In this document: positions 9,906 through 20,596 of the stretch, piece by piece
Numbering within the stretch: the first letter of the stretch is position 1
How the letters are laid out: each line of letters begins with the position of its first letter
DNA from: Brevibacterium sanguinis
GTDB taxonomy: Bacteria; Actinomycetota; Actinomycetes; Actinomycetales; Brevibacteriaceae
Assembly (NCBI RefSeq): GCF_003315415.1
Contig: NZ_QNSB01000003.1
Span: forward strand, 124,001-188,000
Direction: 5' to 3'
DNA length: 64,000 bases
Program-made: the position numbers and the translations under genes
The notes under the pieces: model-generated
The model's database searches: none
Seen by the model: only the letters and a program-made list of their open reading frames with translations
What the model was told of the DNA's origin: nothing

Positions 9906-10892
9906 ATGACTTCGCTTCCGTACCATGGGCTGCGCCTCCTCGCGGTCCATGCACACCCCGACGACGAATCCTCGAAGGGTGCGGCGACGACGGCGAAGTA
10001 TGCCTCCCTGGGTGCCCGTGTGCTCATCGCCACCATGACCGGCGGCGAGGCCGGCGACATCCTCAACCCGGCGCTGCTGCAGAGTCCGAAGGCGTCACGG
10101 GACATCGCCGGTCTGCGGCGCGAGGAGATGGCCGCCGCGGCCGCGGCGCTCGGTGCCGAGCACGTGTGGGTCGGCCACGTCGACTCGGGTCTGCCCGACG
10201 GCGACTTCGACACCCAGACGCCGCCCGGGTGCTTCTACCGGGTTCCCGACGAGATCGCGATGCTCCCCCTGGTCCACATCATCCGCAGCTTCCGTCCGCA
10301 GGTCGTGACGACGTACGACGAACTGGGCGGATACCCGCACCCGGATCACATCAAGAACCACGACGTGACGATGGCGGCGGTGGCCGCCGCGGCGGATTCC
10401 GCCGCGCACCCCGAACTCGGCGAGCCCTGGCAGGTGCAGAAGGTCTACTTCAACCAGGACCTGTCGGCGCGCAAGTGGATCACGATCCACGAGAAGATGA
10501 CCGAGGCCGGACTCGAATCGCCGTTCGCCGAGCACCTCGACGATTTCCGCAAGCGCGACGCCGAGCGCACCAACTGGCTGAGCACCCGGATCGACTGCGC
10601 GGACTTCTTCCCCGCCAGGGACCGGGCACTGCTGTCCCACGCGACGCAGATCGACCCCAACGGCGGGTTCTTCTCGGCCTCGCGGAAGGCGGCCCGGACG
10701 TACTGGCCCACCGAGGAGTTCGAGATCGCCGTCGACAACACCGGCCGCGAACCGCTGGCCCCGGGCGTCGACTTCCAGGAGACCGACCTCTTCGCCTCGG
10801 TGACCTTCGACGACGGCCGGATGGTCCCCACCGAGGGCATGCTTCCTCCCTCGGAGGCCCGCGACGAGTCGATGGCGGGGGAGCGCGCATGA
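9906..10892 (+). CDS. mca: Mycothiol S-conjugate amidase
   Basis: 328 aa from ATG 9906 with AAAGGG upstream. A LmbE/PIG-L-fold zinc amidase that cleaves mycothiol-xenobiotic conjugates to a mercapturic acid and GlcN-Ins. Zinc motif AHPDDESSKGA near residue 14, second histidine pair in YPHPDHIKNHD near residue 145. The SSKGA and GGEAGDILNP wording fits Mca rather than the paralogue MshB. Equivalent to Rv1082. Its stop overlaps the next ATG by 4 nt. Confidence 0.92.
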   Translation: MTSLPYHGLRLLAVHAHPDDESSKGAATTAKYASLGARVLIATMTGGEAGDILNPALLQSPKASRDIAGLRREEMAAAAAALGAEHVWVGHVDSGLPDGDFDTQTPPGCFYRVPDEIAMLPLVHIIRSFRPQVVTTYDELGGYPHPDHIKNHDVTMAAVAAAADSAAHPELGEPWQVQKVYFNQDLSARKWITIHEKMTEAGLESPFAEHLDDFRKRDAERTNWLSTRIDCADFFPARDRALLSHATQIDPNGGFFSASRKAARTYWPTEEFEIAVDNTGREPLAPGVDFQETDLFASVTFDDGRMVPTEGMLPPSEARDESMAGERA

Positions 10893-11293
10893 TCCTCGCA
10901 CAGACACCGGCTCCGACGGGCGCACCCGATCCCGATCTCGTCACGCCCGGCACGATCGGGTTCCTCGTCACGCTCTTCATCGTCATCCTCGTCATCTTCC
11001 TCATCCGGGACGCGCTCAAGCGGGTCCGGCGGGTGCGAGCGCGCTCGGCGGCCAGCGACGCCTATCCGATTCCGCTGCGCAAGCACGCGGTGCCCAACCA
11101 GTCGAAGCTCTCCGGTGCGAAGGCGCCCGAGGACGAGACGACGGCTGCGCCGGGTCGCGCCTCGGATGCGCGGCAGACCCCGGACGGTGGAACGGATGTG
11201 CCGCGGACCCGGGACAGCGGTCCAAGCTCAGCGGAAGCCGACGACCGGGGCACGGGCGGCGAGGGTCCCGGAGCCGGTGCGCAGGACCGCTGA
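10889..11293 (+). CDS. Small membrane protein coupled to mca
   Basis: 134 aa starting at the ATGA overlap with mca. One membrane span at about residues 23-43 (TIGFLVTLFIVILVIFLIRDAL), a basic juxtamembrane stretch (KRVRRVRARS), then a disordered tail rich in Asp, Gly and Thr. It sits where Rv1083 follows mca in mycobacteria. No function is known. The ATGA coupling suggests it is made together with Mca. Confidence 0.75.
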   Translation: MILAQTPAPTGAPDPDLVTPGTIGFLVTLFIVILVIFLIRDALKRVRRVRARSAASDAYPIPLRKHAVPNQSKLSGAKAPEDETTAAPGRASDARQTPDGGTDVPRTRDSGPSSAEADDRGTGGEGPGAGAQDR

Positions 11294-11296
11294 CAC

Positions 11297-12052
11297 TCAG
11301 TAGGCGGCGGCGGCCGCGACGAGCAGCGCGGCGAGGTGGCAGCCGTAGCCGCAGATCGTGAGGATGTGGAAGATCTCGTGGAAGCCGAGCCACGTCGGCG
11401 ACGGGTTCGGCTTCTTGATCCCGTAGATCACCGCCCCGGCGATGTAGCAGATGCCGCCGGCGACGATGAGCATCCCGACGGCCGGGATCGACGCCCACAT
11501 CTGGGGGATGTAGCCGACGCCGGCGACGCCGAAGCCCACATAGACGGGGACGAAGAGCCACCTCGGCGCGGTGATGAAGATCGTGCGGAACGCCACCCCC
11601 AGCGCCGCGGCACCCCAGAGCACCGAGAGCAGGAGGATCGCCTGGTCCCTCTCGAGCATGAGGACCGCCAAGGGTGTGTAGGTCCCGGCGGTGATGAGGA
11701 AGATGTTCGCGTGGTCGAGGCGGCGGAGGATGAGCCGGGCTCGGCTGCGCCAGCGCCCGCGATGGTAGACGGCCGAGGTGCCGAAGAGCAGCATCCCGGT
11801 GACGGCGAAGACCGCAGCGGCGATGCGGGAGCCGATCGTCGGGGAGATGATGACCAGGGCCAGTCCGCCGAACATCGCCAGCGGGAAGGCACCGGCATGG
11901 AACCAGCCGCGCAGCCTCGGCTTGACCTGGCCGGCGAGCTTGCTCAGCTCCAGACGCAGGGCCGAGCGACGGCGCGCGGCTCGCGCTCGGCCCTCGGCGC
12001 GAACCCCGGTCCCCGTCGTCCCGGGCGAGGTCTGTTCAGCAGGTGCGTTCAT
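11297..12052 (-). CDS. trhA: Hemolysin III / TrhA family membrane protein (PAQR superfamily)
   Basis: 251 aa with seven predicted spans after a basic N-terminal 50 residues. Conserved family residues: the His/Ser segment WFHAGAFPLA, GTSAVYHRGRW with a conserved histidine, LDHANIFLITAGTYTPLAVL and the C-terminal FHEIFHILTICGYGCHLAAL histidines. The family has been linked to membrane-energetics homeostasis; true haemolysin activity is doubtful. Matches Rv1085c. Convergent with the small membrane protein gene, 3 nt apart. Confidence 0.9.
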   Translation of the reverse strand: MNAPAEQTSPGTTGTGVRAEGRARAARRRSALRLELSKLAGQVKPRLRGWFHAGAFPLAMFGGLALVIISPTIGSRIAAAVFAVTGMLLFGTSAVYHRGRWRSRARLILRRLDHANIFLITAGTYTPLAVLMLERDQAILLLSVLWGAAALGVAFRTIFITAPRWLFVPVYVGFGVAGVGYIPQMWASIPAVGMLIVAGGICYIAGAVIYGIKKPNPSPTWLGFHEIFHILTICGYGCHLAALLVAAAAAY

Positions 12053-12314
12053 GACTCCACGTTACCCGGCGCGGCTGGCAACTCATTGACTGCGCCGTGT
12101 GCCCATGGTGACCGACCCATCCCAGGTGAGGAGGGTCACAGCCCGGGTTCTGCGGATCGGTGTCCGGGCTGGGCAGGCTCTTCGAGGCCGGGGAGTCGCA
12201 GCCGTGTCGACCGTGGTCGAGAGAGTAACCTTGGAGGAGTCCGGTGAGCCCGAGGCGGCGGCATCCTGCCCGGTCCGCTCACCGATGGGACAGTGCGAAG
12301 CGAAAGAGGACAGT

Positions 12315-13076
12315 GTGGCGCGACCGGTGAGCCTGCTCTACCGTCTCTACGAGAGGCGGCTCCTGCGCGAGCTCGACGGCTCGGTTCCCGTGCCCCGTCA
12401 CGTCGGCGTCATCACCGACGGCAACCGGAGGTGGGCGAAGGAGTTCGGCGCGACCACCGCCGACGGCCATCGGGCAGGGGCGGAGAAGATCGTCGAGTTC
12501 CTGGGCTGGTGCCACGAGGTCGATGTCGAGATCGTCACCCTCTACGTCCTGTCCAAGGAGAACCTCGCCCGGTCGCCCGAGGAGGTCGAGGTCCTCATCG
12601 AGATCATCTCCGACATGGTCGAGAAGATCGCCGAGCTCGACGGAGTGCGGGTGCAGCTGGTCGGCGACCTCGACGTGCTGCCGGCCGATCTCCGGGCGCG
12701 ACTGGAGGCGGCGGCGTCGACGGGTGAGAGCGGAATGCGGGTGAATGTCGCCGTCGGCTACGGGGGACGGCAGGAGATCGTCAACGCCGTGAAGTCGCTG
12801 CTGCGCACCCGCGCCGCCGAGGGCGCCGACCTCGAGACGATCATCTCCGAGCTCTCGCCGCAGCAGATCGGCGAGCATCTCTACACGAAGGGCCAGCCCG
12901 ACCCCGACCTCATCATCCGCTCCTCCGGGGAGCAGCGTCTGTCCGGTTTCCTCATGTGGCAGAGCGCGTACTCCGAGTTCTACTTCTGCGAAGCCTACTG
13001 GCCGGACTTCCGGCGCACCGACTTCCTCCGCGCCGTGCGCGCCTACGGGCTGCGCCAGCGCCGTTTCGGCAGGTGA
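12315..13076 (+). CDS. uppS: Short-chain (Z)-isoprenyl diphosphate synthase, Rv1086-like
   Basis: 253 aa from GTG 12315 with AGAGGA 6 nt upstream. Cis-prenyltransferase fold: VITDGNRRWAKEFG with the catalytic Asp near residue 35, SKENLARSPEEV, NVAVGYGGRQEI, RSSGEQRLSGF and a C-terminal RRFGR. The wording follows M. tuberculosis Rv1086, which makes (Z,E)-farnesyl diphosphate, more closely than the decaprenyl synthase. Product length is therefore inferred to be short. It lies next to the divergent hemolysin III gene as in mycobacteria. Confidence 0.85.
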   Translation: MARPVSLLYRLYERRLLRELDGSVPVPRHVGVITDGNRRWAKEFGATTADGHRAGAEKIVEFLGWCHEVDVEIVTLYVLSKENLARSPEEVEVLIEIISDMVEKIAELDGVRVQLVGDLDVLPADLRARLEAAASTGESGMRVNVAVGYGGRQEIVNAVKSLLRTRAAEGADLETIISELSPQQIGEHLYTKGQPDPDLIIRSSGEQRLSGFLMWQSAYSEFYFCEAYWPDFRRTDFLRAVRAYGLRQRRFGR

Positions 13077-13252
13077 GCCGCGAGCGCCGGCGGATCTGCG
13101 CCGCCCTCGGCGCCGTGACGAGGTGGTGCCGGCAGTCGCGAGGAGGCCGGCGACGATTCGGCAGGCGAGCCGCCGGAGGCGTTCACCCGGAGTTCAGGCT
13201 CTCGCCGCCGAGGAAGTGCGCGTGCCGGGACCGATCAGGCGGCATTGTCCGA

Positions 13253-13281
13253 TAGGTTGGCAGTAGTTGGTCGACACCAAC
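13253..13281 (+). promoter_or_regulatory. Candidate phoH2 promoter with operator palindrome
   Basis: TAGGTT (13253-13258) resembles a -10 box. Immediately downstream is GTTGGT-CGAC-ACCAAC (13266-13281), an inverted repeat with perfect 6-bp arms that would cover the transcription start. The leader to ATG 13341 is about 75 nt. Regulator unknown. Confidence 0.35.
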
Positions 13282-13340
13282 CCGAGGTCGTGGGATCTCA
13301 GGACTCGCACCTCGGCGGAACTCACGCCACAGGGGTCCCC

Positions 13341-14642
13341 ATGGCCGTTCACACCTACGTTCTCGACACCTCGGTGCTGCTCTCGGATCCGGGAGCGCTG
13401 CTGAGGTTCGACGAACACCACATCGTCATCCCTCTCGTCGTCGTCTCGGAGCTCGAGGCCAAGCGCAACCACCCGGAGCTCGGGTTCACCGCGCGCAAAG
13501 CGCTCCACATCCTCGACGACTTCCGCTCCGAGTACGACAGGCTCGACGAGCCGATCCCCGTGGGCGACTCCGGTGGCACCCTCCAGGTCGAGATCAACCA
13601 CATCGACTCCTCGACGATGCCGGTGGGCTTCGACCGGACCGAGAACGACACCCGCATCCTCGCCGTCGCCCGGAACCTCGCGGCGGAGGGCCACGACGTC
13701 ATCGTCGTGACCAAGGACGTGCCGATGCGGGTCAAGGCCTCCGCCCTGGGACTGCGCGCCGAGGAGTACCTGGCCGAGCTGGCGACCGACTCGGGATTCA
13801 CCGGGATGAGCGAGCTCGCCCTCGGCGACGAGGAGATGGCGCAGTTCTACGACACGGGCAGCGTGGTCACCGACGCCGTGTCCGACGAGGTGGTCAACAC
13901 CGGGGTCGTCATCACCTCGCCGCGGGGGTCGGCACTGGGACGGGTGCATCCGAACAACACGGTCCGGCTCGTGCGCGGGGACCGAGACGTCTTCGGCGTC
14001 CACGGCCGGTCCGCGGAGCAGCGGGTGGCCATCGACATGCTCCTCGACGACGCTCTGGGGATCGTGTCCCTGGGAGGTCGGGCCGGGACGGGGAAGTCCG
14101 CGCTCGCCCTCATGGCGGGGCTGCAGAAGGCGCTCGAGGAGAACAGGCACTCCAAGATCATGGTGTTCCGTCCGATCTACGCCGTCGGCGGTCAGAACCT
14201 CGGCTACCTGCCCGGCAGCGAGGGGGAGAAGATGAACCCGTGGGCGGAGGCCGTGTTCGACACCCTGAGCGCCCTGGTCAGCAAGAACGTCATCGACGAG
14301 GTGGTCAACAGGGGAATCCTCGAGGTCCTTCCGCTCACCCACATCCGCGGTCGCTCGCTCCACGATGCCTTCGTCATCGTCGACGAGGCGCAGTCACTCG
14401 AGCGCAACGTCCTGCTCACGGTGCTCTCGCGGATCGGGATGAACTCGAAGGTCGTGCTCACCCATGACGTGGCCCAGCGCGACAACCTCCGGGTGGGCCG
14501 CCATGACGGGGTCGCCGCGGTCATCGAGAAGCTCAAGGGCCACGGCCTCTTCGCCCATGTCACCCTCACCCGCTCCGAGCGCTCGGAGATCGCGGCCCTG
14601 GTCACGGACGTGCTCGAGGAGTTCGATCCGTTCCGGACCTGA
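13341..14642 (+). CDS. phoH2: PhoH2: PIN-domain RNase fused to PhoH ATPase
   Basis: 433 aa from ATG 13341. An N-terminal PIN nuclease domain ([11 protein letters not shown] acidic residue, [21 protein letters not shown]) is followed by a PhoH ATPase with Walker [13 protein letters not shown] (about residue 243) and Walker [11 protein letters not shown]. In mycobacteria PhoH2 is a sequence-specific RNA helicase/RNase. Length equals Rv1095. An in-frame start 96 nt upstream exists, but the PIN domain begins exactly at this ATG. A strong hairpin follows. Confidence 0.92.
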   Translation: MAVHTYVLDTSVLLSDPGALLRFDEHHIVIPLVVVSELEAKRNHPELGFTARKALHILDDFRSEYDRLDEPIPVGDSGGTLQVEINHIDSSTMPVGFDRTENDTRILAVARNLAAEGHDVIVVTKDVPMRVKASALGLRAEEYLAELATDSGFTGMSELALGDEEMAQFYDTGSVVTDAVSDEVVNTGVVITSPRGSALGRVHPNNTVRLVRGDRDVFGVHGRSAEQRVAIDMLLDDALGIVSLGGRAGTGKSALALMAGLQKALEENRHSKIMVFRPIYAVGGQNLGYLPGSEGEKMNPWAEAVFDTLSALVSKNVIDEVVNRGILEVLPLTHIRGRSLHDAFVIVDEAQSLERNVLLTVLSRIGMNSKVVLTHDVAQRDNLRVGRHDGVAAVIEKLKGHGLFAHVTLTRSERSEIAALVTDVLEEFDPFRT

Positions 14643-14713
14643 GCACAGCCGACGGTGCCCCCTGGGCCGAGGGCTCACCGGCCGAGGGGGCGCCGATCCG
14701 CCGAGAGACGACT

Positions 14714-14757
14714 GATCCGCCGAGGGCGCACTTCGTGAAGTGCACCCTCGGCGGATC
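14714..14757. repeat. Long hairpin between phoH2 and fumC
   Basis: Left arm GATCCGCCGAGGG-c-GCACTTC and right arm GAAGTGC-a-CCCTCGGCGGATC pair over 20 bp with one mismatch and a 2-nt loop. GATCCGCCGAG also occurs as a direct repeat at about 14695. It can act as a bidirectional terminator for the convergent genes, but its length and inner GAAGTGC core also fit a REP-type palindromic repeat. Confidence 0.65.
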
Positions 14758-14777
14758 GGTCCAGGCTCGGGGTGGTC

Positions 14778-16181
14778 CTACCTGTAGCTGCCGATCATCG
14801 TGGTCACGTCGAGGGCCTTGTCGAGATCCGCCTCGGTGATCGATCCGTTCTCGACGAAGCCGAGGTCGATCGTTGCCTCCTTGACTGTCATCTTGTTGGC
14901 CACCGCGTGCTTGGCGATCTTCGCGGCCGCCTCGTAGCCGATGACCTTGTTGAGGGGCGTGACGATGGAGGGGCTCGCCTCGGCGAGGAAGCGGGCGCGC
15001 TCCTCGTTGGCGGCCAGGCCGTTGATCATCTTCTCCGCCATGACCCTCGACGAATTGGCGAGCAGGCGGATCGACTCGAGGAGGTTCGACGCCATCACCG
15101 GGATGCCGACGTTGAGCTCGAAGGCGCCATTGGTCGAGGACAGCGCGACGGTCGTGTCGTTGCCGATCACCTGGGCCGCGACCTGGATGGTGGCCTCGCA
15201 GATGACCGGGTTGACCTTGCCGGGCATGATCGAGGAGCCGGGCTGGAGATCGGGGATGGCGATCTCGCCGAGGCCGGTGTTCGGTCCCGAGCCCATCCAC
15301 CGCAGGTCGTTGCAGATCTTCATGTAGCCGTAGGCGATCGTGCGCAGCTGACCGGAGACCTCGATGAGCCCGTCGCGGTTGGCCTGGGCCTCGAAGTGGT
15401 TGCGCGCCTCGGTGATGGGCAGGCCGGTCTCCTCGGCGAGGATCTCGATGACGCGGGCGGAGAATCCCTCAGGGGTGTTGATGCCGGTGCCGACGGCGGT
15501 GCCGCCGAGGGGCACTTCGGCAACGCGGGGCAGAGAGGCCTCGATGCGTTCGATGCCGTAGCGGACGGTCGCCGCGTATCCGCCGAACTCCTGGCCCAGT
15601 GTCACCGGGGTCGCGTCCATCAGGTGGGTGCGCCCGGACTTGACGACGGAGGAGAACTCCTCGGCCTTCTTCTCGAGCGAGGCGGCCAGGGTCTCCATGG
15701 CCGGGATGAGCGTCGACACGAGGGCCTTCGTCACGGCCACGTGCACCGAGGTGGGGAAGACGTCGTTCGAGGACTGGGAGGCGTTGACGTGGTCGTTGGG
15801 GTGGACGTCGACTCCCGCGGACTCCAGGGCGCGGCTGGCCAGGGAGGCGAGGACCTCGTTGGTGTTCATGTTCGACGAGGTGCCCGAACCGGTCTGGAAG
15901 ACGTCGATCGGGAAGTGGGAGTCGTACTCGCCGGAGATGACGGCGTCGGCGGCCTCCTGGATCGCCTGTGCGCGCTGCTCGTCGAGGACGCCGAGTTCGG
16001 CGTTCGCCTTCGCGGCGGCTTTCTTCACCTGGGCGAGTGCCGCGACGTGCGCGGACTCGAGCGTCTTGCCCGAGATCGGGAAGTTCTCCACGGCCCGCTG
16101 CGTCTGGGCCCGGTAGAGGGCGTCCTTGGGAACCTTCACTTCTCCCATGGTGTCGTGCTCGATGCGAAACTCTTCGCTCAT
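14778..16181 (-). CDS. fumC: Class II fumarate hydratase
   Basis: 467 aa. Converts fumarate to L-malate in the TCA cycle; a homotetramer of the aspartase/fumarase superfamily. Seen: [16 protein letters not shown] (substrate site), [18 protein letters not shown], and the signature loop [12 protein letters not shown] near residue 310. Start ATG 16181 has AAGGAAG 6 nt upstream; the upstream continuation of the frame lacks family similarity. Equivalent to Rv1098c. Confidence 0.96.
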   Translation of the reverse strand: MSEEFRIEHDTMGEVKVPKDALYRAQTQRAVENFPISGKTLESAHVAALAQVKKAAAKANAELGVLDEQRAQAIQEAADAVISGEYDSHFPIDVFQTGSGTSSNMNTNEVLASLASRALESAGVDVHPNDHVNASQSSNDVFPTSVHVAVTKALVSTLIPAMETLAASLEKKAEEFSSVVKSGRTHLMDATPVTLGQEFGGYAATVRYGIERIEASLPRVAEVPLGGTAVGTGINTPEGFSARVIEILAEETGLPITEARNHFEAQANRDGLIEVSGQLRTIAYGYMKICNDLRWMGSGPNTGLGEIAIPDLQPGSSIMPGKVNPVICEATIQVAAQVIGNDTTVALSSTNGAFELNVGIPVMASNLLESIRLLANSSRVMAEKMINGLAANEERARFLAEASPSIVTPLNKVIGYEAAAKIAKHAVANKMTVKEATIDLGFVENGSITEADLDKALDVTTMIGSYR

Positions 16182-16246
16182 GGTCTTCCTTTCGACAAGG
16201 TTGCGGGTTCTGCGGCCCAGCTTGACCGCTGCGGTGCTGACCGGCC

Positions 16247-16873
16247 TCAGGAGGCGATGGTCGAGACGTCTGAGTCCTCGCCGCCGTGGCGGGCGACGAC
16301 CGTGATCCGGCCGTCGTGGAGCTGGTAGGTGAGGCCGACGATGATCAGCCTGCCCTCCTCGACGGCGGTGGAGATGATCGAGGACAGCTGCATGATCTTG
16401 TCGGTGACGTCGATCGTGTTCTGGGCCACGGTGGCGTTGACCGTCGCGCGGCCGTTGCGGCGGGCGCGGGCCACCGTGGGAAGGAGCCTGGCCACGACGT
16501 CGGAGATGAACCCCGGCGGGGTCTCTCCCGAGTCGTAGGAGTTGACCGCAGCGGTGACGGCGCCGCAACTGTCGTGCCCGAGCACGACGAGCATGGGGGT
16601 GCCGAGGACCTCGACCCCGTACTCGAGGGAGCCCAGGGTCACCGGATCGATGACCTGCCCTGCGTTGCGGACGACGAACATGTCGCCGAGGCCGACGTCG
16701 AAGATCATCTCGGCGGCGACCCGGGAGTCCGAGCAGCCGAAGAGGGTGACGAACGGGGTCTGCGACTCGGACAGCGACTCGCGCCGAGCCGTGTCCTGAT
16801 TGGGGTGCTGCGGCTCACCGCTGACGAAGCGCTGATTTCCTGCCATCAATCGTTCCCAGGCCTGATGCGGCAT
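16247..16873 (-). CDS. Beta-class carbonic anhydrase
   Basis: 208 aa. Interconverts CO2 and bicarbonate. Zinc ligands visible: [11 protein letters not shown] (Cys-Asp/Arg dyad, near residue 47), [11 protein letters not shown] (His and Cys, near residue 100). [10 protein letters not shown] is the usual active-site strand. It lies between fumC and glpX, which are near neighbours in mycobacteria, so it is an insertion relative to that order. It could supply bicarbonate to the biotin carboxylases (inference). Confidence 0.92.
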   Translation of the reverse strand: MPHQAWERLMAGNQRFVSGEPQHPNQDTARRESLSESQTPFVTLFGCSDSRVAAEMIFDVGLGDMFVVRNAGQVIDPVTLGSLEYGVEVLGTPMLVVLGHDSCGAVTAAVNSYDSGETPPGFISDVVARLLPTVARARRNGRATVNATVAQNTIDVTDKIMQLSSIISTAVEEGRLIIVGLTYQLHDGRITVVARHGGEDSDVSTIAS

Positions 16874-16996
16874 GCGGGCACCTTCTTCCGTGATGCGGGT
16901 GGATTGTCGGTGGATGCGCCGTGGCGGCGCAGGGGAGGTCGTGCTGGTGCGATGACCGGGAGAGGGGTAGGGGCACCGAGGCGGTGCACGGGCGGC

Positions 16997-18121
<1,125 letters not shown>

Positions 18122-18236
18122 GACACCAATTGTGCCACCCCGTCGCCGACTTCCCGACAGCGGTCTCGCGCACTCGGGCGCCGATGCGGACGCGGGGGAT
18201 TTGGCCCTCTCGTGCGCCGAGAGGACAATTGGGAGC

Positions 18237-18818
18237 GTGAATGCTCAAGCACAGCCCGAATCCAGCGCCATCCTTCCCGGCTCCCGGGAGGAGATGCGAG
18301 TTCTGCGGAAGAACTCGAACTGGGTCAACATGATGATCGCGATCCTCGCCTGCTTCGCCGTCGTCGTCGGGGCTCTGCTCATGGCTCCGCAGCCCGAGGT
18401 CGAGACCGAACGCGTCGTCGACTACCAGGCGATCGCACAGCAGGCGCAGGGGAGCGCCGACTTCGATCTCATCGTTCCCGAGATCCCCCCGGGCTGGTCC
18501 TCCAATGAAGCGAGCCTCGGACAGGTCGGCGATTCCGAGCACACGTCCTGGTACATGTCGTTCATCGGCGCGGAGCAGCAGTGGGTGAGCATCGAGCAGG
18601 CCGCGGCCTCGCAGAAGTGGGCCGAGAACCAGGTCGGTGATGCCGTCCCCGCCGAGACCGCGACCGTGGGCGGCGCCCGGTTCCAGGTCTACCGTGCCGA
18701 AGACGGCAGGGAGCACTGGGTGACCTCGCACGACGACATGTACGTCGTCCTGTCGGCCACTGCGCTGCCGGAGACAGTCGACGGCTTCGCGCAGCAGATC
18801 GCCGACCAGCTGCGCTGA
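18237..18818 (+). CDS. DUF4245 membrane-anchored protein
   Basis: 193 aa from GTG 18237, supported by GACAAT 7 nt upstream (leaderless spacing). ATG 18294 is the alternative start. One membrane span at about residues 29-49 ([21 protein letters not shown]) is followed by an extracytoplasmic domain with [12 protein letters not shown] and [19 protein letters not shown], the conserved DUF4245 wording. Function unknown. Divergent from glpX, as Rv1100 is from Rv1099c. Confidence 0.82.
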   Translation: MNAQAQPESSAILPGSREEMRVLRKNSNWVNMMIAILACFAVVVGALLMAPQPEVETERVVDYQAIAQQAQGSADFDLIVPEIPPGWSSNEASLGQVGDSEHTSWYMSFIGAEQQWVSIEQAAASQKWAENQVGDAVPAETATVGGARFQVYRAEDGREHWVTSHDDMYVVLSATALPETVDGFAQQIADQLR

Positions 18819-18821
18819 CCC

Positions 18822-19049
18822 TCACTCCTCGTCGTCGGAGGACTCCGCCCGAGCGCGGTCGAGGCGCTCGCGGGCGCCGTTGAGCCACGCCTGACAGCGA
18901 TCGGCCAGCGACTCTCCCCGCTCCCACAGGGCCAGGGACTCCTCGAGCGGAAGGTTGCCGGTCTCGAGCCGCTTGACGATCATCACGAGCTCCTCGCGCG
19001 CCTGCTCGTAGCTGAGGGTGCTGATGTCGGTCTGGGTCTGTTCAGTCAT
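18822..19049 (-). CDS. xseB: Exodeoxyribonuclease VII small subunit
   Basis: 75 aa. Pattern of the family: LSYEQAREELVMIVKRLETGNLPLEESLALWERGE, a helical hairpin that packs on XseA. The tail is acidic (ESSDDEE). Overlaps the end of xseA by 8 nt, so translation is coupled; the two subunits form the nuclease that degrades single-stranded DNA to oligonucleotides. Confidence 0.93.
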   Translation of the reverse strand: MTEQTQTDISTLSYEQAREELVMIVKRLETGNLPLEESLALWERGESLADRCQAWLNGARERLDRARAESSDDEE

Positions 19050-20364
19050 TGTCCTCGTCCTCCGGAGTGGGGTGGGTGTGGTGTTCGGTCTGGATGGTGC
19101 TGACCTCGGCGTCGAATCGGCCGCGGGCGACGCGCACGTGCACGGTGGCTCCGACTCTCACCTCGGCGGCGTCCCTGATCGCCTGCCCGGCGTCGGACTG
19201 CACCACGGCGTAGCCGCGTTCGAGGGTGCGCAGCGGAGACAGGGATCTCGCCTGGGACCGCAGGTAGCTGATCTCCTTCTCGCCGTGGATGACGAGTCCG
19301 GTCGCGGCCTGCAGACTGCGGCGTCTGATCATCGCCAGTTCGTCCTCGCGGGCCGTGACCATGGTCTGGGGCTCGGCGAGGACCGGGCGCGAACGCACGG
19401 CGGTGAGCATCTCCTGCTCACGGTCGATGATCCGATTGACCGCGGCATCGAGTTCCGCGCGCACGCGCAGCAGATTCATCGTCTCCTCGGCGACATCGGG
19501 AACGATCCGCTTGGCCGCGTCGGTCGGCGTCGAGGCACGAAGATCGGCGACCTCGTCGAGGATGGGCCGGTCGGCCTCGTGCCCGATCGCGGAGACGACA
19601 GGGGTCTGGGCGTTCGACACGGCCCGGACGAGGGCTTCGTTGGAGAACGGCAGCAGGTCCTCCATGCTGCCGCCCCCGCGAGCGATGACGATGACGTCGA
19701 TGGCCGGGTCGGCGTCGAGCTCGGCGAGGTTCCTCATCACTCCGGGCACCGCGTCGGGTCCCTGGACGGCGCAGTTGCGGATCTCGAACTCGGCGGCCGG
19801 CCAGCGCAGGTGGACGTTGCGCACGACGTCCTTCTGGGCATCGGAGTCCCGCCCGGTGATGAGGCCGATCCGGTTGGGCAGGAACGGAAGGCGGCGCTTC
19901 CGGGCGGGATCGAACAGGCCCTCGGCCGCGAGCTGCTTCCTCAGCCGCTCGAGCCTGGCCAGCAGCTCGCCGAGCCCGACGGCCCGGATGTCGTTGGCCC
20001 GCATCGTCAGTCGTCCGGTCTTCGTCCAGAAGTCGGCCTTGAGGTTCGCCACGACGTGGCTGCCCTCGGTCAGCGGGGCCCCGGTGCGATCGAGGACGTT
20101 CTTCCAGATCTGGACGGGAAGGGACATCTCGACGTCGGTGTCGCGCAGGGTGAGGTAGCTGGCCTTGCCGCGATGGTTGAGTTCGACGACCTGCCCTTCG
20201 ATCCACACGCTCGACATCCGGTCGATGTAGGACTTCATCTTCTGCGACAGCAGGCTCAGCGGCCAGGGGTTCTCCGCGGTCGTCTCGGCGGCGGTGGCGG
20301 CCAGTTCCCGCGGCGCGACCGATTCGCCGAGGGTTCCGGGAGTGCCGGAGATGCGTTGGGCCAT
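19042..20364 (-). CDS. xseA: Exodeoxyribonuclease VII large subunit
   Basis: 440 aa. An N-terminal OB fold (VWIEGQVVELNHRGKASYLTLRD) binds ssDNA. The catalytic domain carries GLITGRDSDAQKD, VIVIARGGGSMEDLLPFSNEALVRAV and SAIGHEADRPILDEVADLRASTPT. A C-terminal coiled region ends with LERGYAVV. Start ATG 20364 has AGGAGGAAT upstream. Operon with xseB, matching Rv1108c-Rv1107c. Confidence 0.95.
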   Translation of the reverse strand: MAQRISGTPGTLGESVAPRELAATAAETTAENPWPLSLLSQKMKSYIDRMSSVWIEGQVVELNHRGKASYLTLRDTDVEMSLPVQIWKNVLDRTGAPLTEGSHVVANLKADFWTKTGRLTMRANDIRAVGLGELLARLERLRKQLAAEGLFDPARKRRLPFLPNRIGLITGRDSDAQKDVVRNVHLRWPAAEFEIRNCAVQGPDAVPGVMRNLAELDADPAIDVIVIARGGGSMEDLLPFSNEALVRAVSNAQTPVVSAIGHEADRPILDEVADLRASTPTDAAKRIVPDVAEETMNLLRVRAELDAAVNRIIDREQEMLTAVRSRPVLAEPQTMVTAREDELAMIRRRSLQAATGLVIHGEKEISYLRSQARSLSPLRTLERGYAVVQSDAGQAIRDAAEVRVGATVHVRVARGRFDAEVSTIQTEHHTHPTPEDEDND

Positions 20365-20583
20365 GCGATTCCTCCTTGTGCTGGTCCCACCCTAGCGAAC
20401 GCCACGGACGCCGGCCGCGCCGTGCCGAGTGCGCGCCCCCGCCCGGTGTGGGGTCCGCCGACCGCGGGGTCCGGAGTCCGCGGCGCGTCAGCCGCGGAGT
20501 CCGCCGCCCGCAATGTGTCGAGTGCGCGCTGCCTGCGGGTGTGGAGTGGTTCACCTTTGTGGCCGTCTCCCAGGTCCGGGACC

Positions 20584-20596
20584 TAGACTGGGGCAC
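20584..20596 (+). promoter_or_regulatory. -10 box for leaderless ispH
   Basis: TAGACT (20584-20589) then 7 nt then GTG. The same TAGACT hexamer precedes the CinA-type gene, ychF, the DUF6892-like gene and the FMN dehydrogenase gene in this window. Confidence 0.55.

Noticed and set aside
12099-12314. 72-residue N-terminal extension of the (Z)-prenyl diphosphate synthase
   Set aside because: Composition is non-protein-like and the GTG at 12315 has AGAGGA upstream and matches the family N-terminus.
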